Shown in pieces: positions 56,384 through 64,000 of a stretch of 64,000 nt of DNA. The stretch covers positions 130,087-194,086 of the forward strand of contig JAWKHR010000008.1 in NCBI GenBank assembly GCA_041394725.1. The letters are read 5' to 3'. Origin of the DNA: JAWKHR01 sp041394725 (lineage in GTDB: Bacteria > Acidobacteriota > Vicinamibacteria > Vicinamibacterales > SCN-69-37). Numbering within the stretch: position 1 is the first letter of the stretch; each line of letters begins with the position of its first letter. The notes under the pieces are model-generated. The model was not told the origin of the DNA. It saw nothing but the letters and a program-made list of their open reading frames with translations, and searched no databases. Made by a program: the position numbers and the translations under genes.

Positions 56384-56532
56384 GCGGGTTCACAGAGGCA
56401 AACCGTGTACCTGTACGAGGCCGGCCGACGGCCCCCTCGGTACGGCGTCACGGCGGCGGCCCGCGCAAGCGACCCGGTAAGAAGCACCGGTTTTCGAAAC
56501 GCGGCCGGCCAGTACCGTAATCGGATCCGGTA

Positions 56533-57342
56533 TCAGGTTCGGCCGGGTGGCACCGACTTTTCGGGTGCCGGCAGGCGCAGGAGCGGCGGGTCGAGGGGCC
56601 AGTCGGCGGGCGGAGGGTCGTAGAACACGCGCTCGAGGAACAGGCCGGATGCCGGCGCGGTGAGGCGCGCCGGCAGGTCGCCTCCGCCGGCGAGCAGCCC
56701 GGGAATCGCGTCGGGCGCGAGGCCGCCGCGGCCGCACTCGACCATCACGCCGACCAGCCGGCGCACCATCTTCCACAGGAAGTGCGACCCGACGACGCGG
56801 ATGAGGACGAGCGCGCCGTGGACGCGCACGGTGATGCCCTCGACGAGCACGCGCGTGGACTTCTCGTCCGGGTCGTCGTCGGTGAACGCGCGGTAGTCCT
56901 GGAAGCCGGAGAGGCGGCGCGCGGCGGCCTCGAGCCGGTCCGCGTCCAGCGGCTCGCGCACCCACCAGACGAACGGCTTGAAGAACGCGGTCCGGCGCAG
57001 CGTGACCTGGTAGACGTAGCTGCGCGCGACGGCCTGGTGGCGGGCGTGGAAGCGCGCCGGGACGCGGTCGGCCGACAGCACGTTGATGTCGGGCGGCAAG
57101 GCGTCGTTGGTCCGCGCGACGAGGGTGGCGGGCGGCAGCGCCCGGGCGACGTCGGCGTGCGCGACCTGGCCGAGCGCGTGGACGCCGGCGTCGGTCCGGC
57201 CGGACCCGTAGGTCTCGACCCGGCCGCCCGCCGCCTTCGCCAGGGCCTGGTTCAGCTCGCCCTGGACGGTCCGGGCGTTCTTCTGGATCTGCCACCCGGA
57301 ATACCGGGTGCCGGCGTATTCGATGAGGAGGCGGTACCGCAC
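56533..57342 (-). CDS. truA: tRNA pseudouridine(38-40) synthase
   Basis: A 269-residue TruA. The catalytic Asp is D51 in SGRTDAGVHALGQV. YAGTRYSGWQIQKNARTVQG opens the protein, and FHARHQAVARSYVYQV and GSHFLWKMVRRLVGVMVECG are the other conserved blocks. It makes pseudouridine at positions 38-40 of tRNA anticodon stems. It is divergent from the MBL-rhodanese gene with only 25 bases between starts. Confidence 0.96.
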   Translation of the reverse strand: MRYRLLIEYAGTRYSGWQIQKNARTVQGELNQALAKAAGGRVETYGSGRTDAGVHALGQVAHADVARALPPATLVARTNDALPPDINVLSADRVPARFHARHQAVARSYVYQVTLRRTAFFKPFVWWVREPLDADRLEAAARRLSGFQDYRAFTDDDPDEKSTRVLVEGITVRVHGALVLIRVVGSHFLWKMVRRLVGVMVECGRGGLAPDAIPGLLAGGGDLPARLTAPASGLFLERVFYDPPPADWPLDPPLLRLPAPEKSVPPGRT

Positions 57343-57367
57343 CGCCTCACTTTAGAATGGAGTCATC

Positions 57368-58810
<1,443 letters not shown>

Positions 58811-58822
58811 TCGGAGCGCGAC

Positions 58823-59218
58823 GTGTCGAAGACACGCACGACACCCGAGGCCGCCGCCGCGTCGTTCGGGATCGGACGACTGCGGCGTCACCTGTTCATC
58901 TGCGCCGGCGAGGACTGCTGCACGGCCGAGCAGGGCGACGAGACGTGGAAGTACGTCAAGCAGCGGATGAAGGAACTCCAGATCGCCGGCCCCGACGGCC
59001 CGGCGTACCGGACCAAGGTGCACTGCCTGCGCATCTGCACCGGCGGCCCGATCGCCGTCGTCTATCCCGAGGGGGCGTGGTACCGGAACGTCACGCCGGA
59101 GAACGCCGAGCGCATCATCCAGGAGCACGTGATCGGCGGGCGCGTGGTCGAGGACCTGTGCTTCGCCCGAAACCCGCTGTTTGCGGACTCCGGCGAACCG
59201 GATAAGCTGGTTCCATGA
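58823..59218 (+). CDS. thioredoxin-like 2Fe-2S ferredoxin
   Basis: A 131-residue protein. LFICAGEDCCTAEQGDETW (Cys27, 32, 33) and VHCLRICTGGPIAVVYPEG (Cys68, 72) are the cluster-binding blocks of the thioredoxin-fold [2Fe-2S] family. VTPENAERIIQEHVIGG is the usual C-terminal block. The GTG start is 12 bases after the MBL-rhodanese stop and its stop overlaps the next start (ATGA). It may feed electrons to the radical SAM partner or take part in persulfide handling; both are inference. Confidence 0.92.
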   Translation: MSKTRTTPEAAAASFGIGRLRRHLFICAGEDCCTAEQGDETWKYVKQRMKELQIAGPDGPAYRTKVHCLRICTGGPIAVVYPEGAWYRNVTPENAERIIQEHVIGGRVVEDLCFARNPLFADSGEPDKLVP

Positions 59219-60252
59219 AGCACGGCCACGTCGTCCAGGCCTGGGGACGCATTCTGTCCGGGTACCGTCCCAACCTCTCGATCGAGATCACGCGCGAGTG
59301 TCCGCTCCGGTGCCCCGGCTGCTACGCCTATGGCGACGATCACCTCGGCGGTGACGTCGTGCTGCGACAGCTCTCCGACTTCAAGGGCCAGGCGCTCATC
59401 GACGGCGTGCTGGACCTCGTGCGCCACTACCGGCCCGTGCACCTGAGCATCGTCGGCGGCGAGCCGCTGGTGCGGTTCCGCGAGCTGGAGGTGCTGCTGC
59501 CGCGGCTGACCGGCGAGCTGGGCGTGCACACGCAGGTGGTCACGAGCGCGGTGCGGCCGATCCCGGAGCGCTGGGCGGAGATGGAGAAGCTGCAGGTGTG
59601 CGTCTCGATCGACGGCCTGCAGCCGGAGCACGACGTGCGGCGGACGCCGGCGACGTACGAGCGCATCCTGAAGCACATCAAGGGACAGCACGTCACGGTG
59701 CACTGCACGGTCACGCGGCAGCAGACGCGGCCGGGCTACCTGACCGAGTTCACCGAGTTCTGGGCGGCGCTGCCCGACGTCAAGCGCATCTGGTTCAGCC
59801 TCTACACGCCGCAGAAGGGCGAGCAGTCCGAGGAGATGCTGCGGCCCGAGGACCGCGCGCGCGTGGTGGCCGAGATCACCGAGCTCTACCGGAAGCACCC
59901 GAAGCTGATGGACATGCGGCCGAGCGTGGTCGCGGGCTACCTGCATCCGCCGCAGACGCCCGAGGAGTGCATCTTCGCGAAGACGACCGCGTGCGTCTCG
60001 GCGGACCTGCGCCAGCCGATCACGCCCTGCCAGTTCGGCGGCGACCCCGACTGCACGCAGTGCGGGTGCATGGCGTCGGTCGGCCTCGACGCGGTGGGCC
60101 GCTACAAGCTGGGGAACGTCGTCCCGGTGAAGACGATCTTCGACGCGTCGCTGCGCGTGGGGGACGGCGTGCGGTTCCTGCGCGGCGGCAGCCTCACGCC
60201 GCCCGCGGCGCCGGCCGCCCAGGCCGGGTCGCCAGGAACGCCCGCCACGTAA
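59215..60252 (+). CDS. radical SAM protein
   Basis: A 345-residue enzyme. CPLRCPGC (Cys29, 33, 36) binds the [4Fe-4S] cluster, LSIVGGEPLVRFRELE is the SAM-binding GGE motif, and VCVSIDGLQPEHD is a typical strand of the barrel. C-terminal cysteines (CIFAKTTAC, then PCQFGGDPDCTQCGCMASV) suggest an auxiliary cluster of the SPASM/Twitch kind. Such enzymes often modify peptides or cofactors, but no small precursor peptide is seen nearby. It is last in the MBL-rhodanese operon, with translation coupled to the ferredoxin gene. Confidence 0.9.
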   Translation: MKHGHVVQAWGRILSGYRPNLSIEITRECPLRCPGCYAYGDDHLGGDVVLRQLSDFKGQALIDGVLDLVRHYRPVHLSIVGGEPLVRFRELEVLLPRLTGELGVHTQVVTSAVRPIPERWAEMEKLQVCVSIDGLQPEHDVRRTPATYERILKHIKGQHVTVHCTVTRQQTRPGYLTEFTEFWAALPDVKRIWFSLYTPQKGEQSEEMLRPEDRARVVAEITELYRKHPKLMDMRPSVVAGYLHPPQTPEECIFAKTTACVSADLRQPITPCQFGGDPDCTQCGCMASVGLDAVGRYKLGNVVPVKTIFDASLRVGDGVRFLRGGSLTPPAAPAAQAGSPGTPAT

Positions 60253-60842
60253 CGGGCGAGGCGAGGAACCTCACGAGCGGCCACAGCGCCGCGCCGGCCG
60301 ACACCGACCATTCCACCTCCGCGCGCGCCTCGACCGTGGGCTCGAGGAACTCCGGAGCGAGGTCCACGTGCACGTTCCACGCGGGCGCGGCGTGGGGCAG
60401 GGCCGCCGAGAGTCCGTACAGCATCCCGGCCAGGGCGCCCGTCGACGCGGGGTCGTCGAGGCCGACGCGCGCGCGCAGGCGCGCGTGCGTCGGGCGGACG
60501 ACCCGGAGCAGGTCGCCGAGGAGCCGGAAGACGGCGCGCGGAAGTCGGCGCGCGCGAGCGGCGAGCACGCGGCGGCCGGCGCGCGCGGCGCGGCGCCCGC
60601 GTCGCCTGGTGCCGGGCGACCCGGGCGGCCCGGGCACCGGTGGCGGGCGGCGCCGGTGCGGCCCGGCGTGGCGGCCGCGCCGTGTCCCAGCCGAGGAACA
60701 GCCATCGCAGGCGGACGCGGACCGCCGGTTCGCCGGCGGCCGGGTCCGTCGCGAGGTGCACGCGCACGTGGAGCGGCGCCACGAGGCCGGTCACCACCGC
60801 CGCCGCGACGATCGCGAGGGCGACGAGCAGGACCGTGGTCAC
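60194..60842 (-). pseudogene. DUF2953 protein, YtfI-like, frameshifted
   Basis: The N-terminal part (MTTVLLVALAIVAAAVV, then LHVRVHLATDPAAGEPAVRV and RLRWLFLGW) is a membrane anchor plus the DUF2953 opening. The rest, RLRARVGLDDPASTGALAG and LYGLSAALPHAAPAWNVHVD, is the conserved DUF2953 core but in another frame, shifted somewhere in the GC-rich Arg/Pro linker near 60560-60680. Total span fits a 216-residue protein. DUF2953 genes stand beside gerW/ytfJ in spore formers, and so does this one, 6 bases downstream of it. It converges with the radical SAM gene, overlapping its 3' end. Confidence 0.7.
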
Positions 60843-60848
60843 GGCGGG

Positions 60849-61235
60849 TCAGTGCGTCGTCTGGTCGCCGGTATCGTCGGCCTTGGGCTTCTTCCCGGTC
60901 TGGACGACCCGGGCGATGGCCTCGCCGAGCTTCTCGACGGTGGAGGCGGTGGCGCGGATCGGCTCCACGCGCACGGCGCCGGCCTTGTCGATGATCACGA
61001 GGGCCACGGGCTTCACGCCGCCGCCGCCCCCGGTGCCGCCGCCGGTGCCCTTCGCGCCGGCCTTCCGCGGATCTTCGCCCTCGCCGCCTCCGCCGCCGAA
61101 GCCGAAGCCCACGGCGACGAGCGGGATCAGGGTGTGGCCGGCGACCTCGATGGGCTCGCCCACGACGGTCTTGGTGGTGAGCATCTTCTCGATTTCCGCG
61201 AGCGACGTCTTGAGGAGGTTCTCGACCTGCTGCAT
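60849..61235 (-). CDS. GerW/YtfJ family protein
   Basis: A 128-residue protein. VVGEPIEVAGHTLIPLVAVG (about 25-44) and a Gly-rich middle (GFGFGGGGGEGED, then GGGTGGGGG) followed by PVALVIIDKAGAVRVEPI are the marks of the GerW/YtfJ family. In Bacillus the protein is spore-associated and needed for a germination response, but homologues occur in many non-sporulating bacteria, where the role is unknown. It is first of a pair with the DUF2953 gene, as in Bacillus ytfJ-ytfI. Confidence 0.9.
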   Translation of the reverse strand: MQQVENLLKTSLAEIEKMLTTKTVVGEPIEVAGHTLIPLVAVGFGFGGGGGEGEDPRKAGAKGTGGGTGGGGGVKPVALVIIDKAGAVRVEPIRATASTVEKLGEAIARVVQTGKKPKADDTGDQTTH

Positions 61236-61277
61236 GGCTGTCCTCCAGCGGACGCCGGCGATCGGGCCGGCGTGTCG

Positions 61278-63392
<2,115 letters not shown>

Positions 63393-63434
63393 GTCGAACC
63401 TCCGATTCCGTCGGGCAGGAGTCCAAGGGCGGCG

Positions 63435-63677
63435 TCATGGACGCGACGATGGTTCCATCGGCGTCGTGCTCGACTCGAGCCAGGCGTCGATCCACTCTGG
63501 GCGAAACCTCAGGCACCGGCGGCCGCCGACGCGAGCGACGCGGACGCGACCACGATGAACTTCACGCTTCAGCGTGCCTTCGGAGACCGCGGCGCGTGAG
63601 GCGGCCTGGCGAAGCGTGAGCCACACCGCCTCACCCGTGTTGGTTCGGTGCCAGACTTCGTGGCGTTCGTCATTCAT
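63435..63677 (-). CDS. excisionase-like HTH protein
   Basis: An 80-residue MerR/AlpA-type DNA-binding protein: VWLTLRQAASRAAVSEGTLK is the helix-turn-helix and VRVARVGGRRCLRFRPEWID the wing and typical ending of excisionase-family proteins. ATG at 63677 has GGAAGGA nine to ten bases upstream. It lies 42 bases before the integrase start on the same strand, so the two are probably one operon and control excision direction. Confidence 0.85.
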   Translation of the reverse strand: MNDERHEVWHRTNTGEAVWLTLRQAASRAAVSEGTLKREVHRGRVRVARVGGRRCLRFRPEWIDAWLESSTTPMEPSSRP

Positions 63678-63767
63678 ACCATCGTCCTTCCCCTCTTTGG
63701 TACCCCGTCGTGTCCTGCGGTTGTCGCTGTTCGAGCACTCGCCGGCGTCATCGCGCAGAAGCCGTTC

Positions 63768-63865
63768 CGGGCGGGCGCGCGTGCCGGTCAAGACCGGAGC
63801 CCCGCCGCGATCGCCGCGGGGTCGGAGCGCAGCGGAGAGTCTTGACCGGCACGGGCGCCCGCCCG
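63768..63865. promoter_or_regulatory. 27-bp inverted repeat upstream of the excisionase gene
   Basis: CGGGCGGGCGCGCGTGCCGG plus TCAAGAC (63768-63794) is mirrored at 63839-63865 with one mismatch. The spacer has its own imperfect palindrome centred on GCGATCGC (63801-63821). The 323 bases from 63678 to 64000 show no convincing gene; this structure is what they hold. It could be an operator, a recombination accessory site or a terminator. Confidence 0.55.
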
Positions 63866-64000
63866 ACCATCGAGCGCGCGATGACGCCGTTCGCGGCACG
63901 GACGCGACCACGACTCGGGCACGGGCCGTGCACCGGCCCGACATCGTTCGAGGCTCGGCCGGAAGACACGCGCAGGCAGAGGGGGAGCGACCCCCTGGGG

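Overview
The window is GC-rich, densely coded DNA that looks like a chromosome of an Acidobacteriota bacterium, probably the Vicinamibacteria lineage. The inference rests on gene content: PadR-type regulators paired with a very large two-module ABC permease, a VWFA-related secreted protein coupled to a TPR protein, a DUF5916 outer-membrane protein, a secreted M28 peptidase, a tricorn-like S41 protease and a CadC-type winged-helix/TPR regulator. No 16S gene is present, so the placement is not proven.

Layout. 1-4 kb: alpha/beta hydrolase (cut by the window edge), DUF547 protein, SDR oxidoreductase, alanine/glycine:cation symporter. 4-8 kb: helicase and exonuclease resembling Bacillus MrfA/MrfB. 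8-9.4 kb: ribosomal protein L31 and an aldo/keto reductase. 9.6-11.4 kb: PadR regulator and two related small membrane proteins, bounded by inverted GC-rich repeats. 11.7-22.4 kb: M28 peptidase, an MFS-acyltransferase-acyl ligase fusion, a winged-helix/TPR regulator, a PQQ dehydrogenase and a REP-associated transposase (RAYT) between two REP palindromes. 22.5-28.6 kb: the proteostasis run tRNA-Leu, tig, clpP, clpX, lon on the minus strand. 28.7-31.8 kb: second PadR regulator with a giant ABC permease. 31.8-40.3 kb: secreted and outer-membrane proteins. 40.3-43.2 kb: an orphan Rossmann-like protein, an IS256 remnant, a WYL regulator and a TMEM175-like channel. 43.3-50.9 kb: glutamate dehydrogenase, a ligase-ACP-acyltransferase fusion, a selenocysteine peroxiredoxin with pdxH, a LOG protein and a tandem Usp. 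51.1-56.1 kb: a porin-cytochrome electron conduit. 56.1-61.2 kb: truA, a sulfur-handling operon (MBL-rhodanese, 2Fe-2S protein, radical SAM) and a ytfI/gerW-like pair. 61.4-64 kb: three tRNAs and the left end of an integrative element in tRNA-Lys.

Most notable: the peroxiredoxin has an in-frame TGA exactly where the peroxidatic cysteine belongs, followed by a 7-bp hairpin with a GU-containing loop at the spacing of a bacterial SECIS element, so it is very probably a secreted selenoprotein. Several families of dispersed palindromic repeats occur between genes and, unusually, in frame inside mrfA, inside mrfB and at the shared 3' ends of two convergent genes. Five genes carry frameshifts; those that could be resolved are mostly single-base deletions, often in G or C runs. 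Sequence error is therefore a live alternative to gene decay here.
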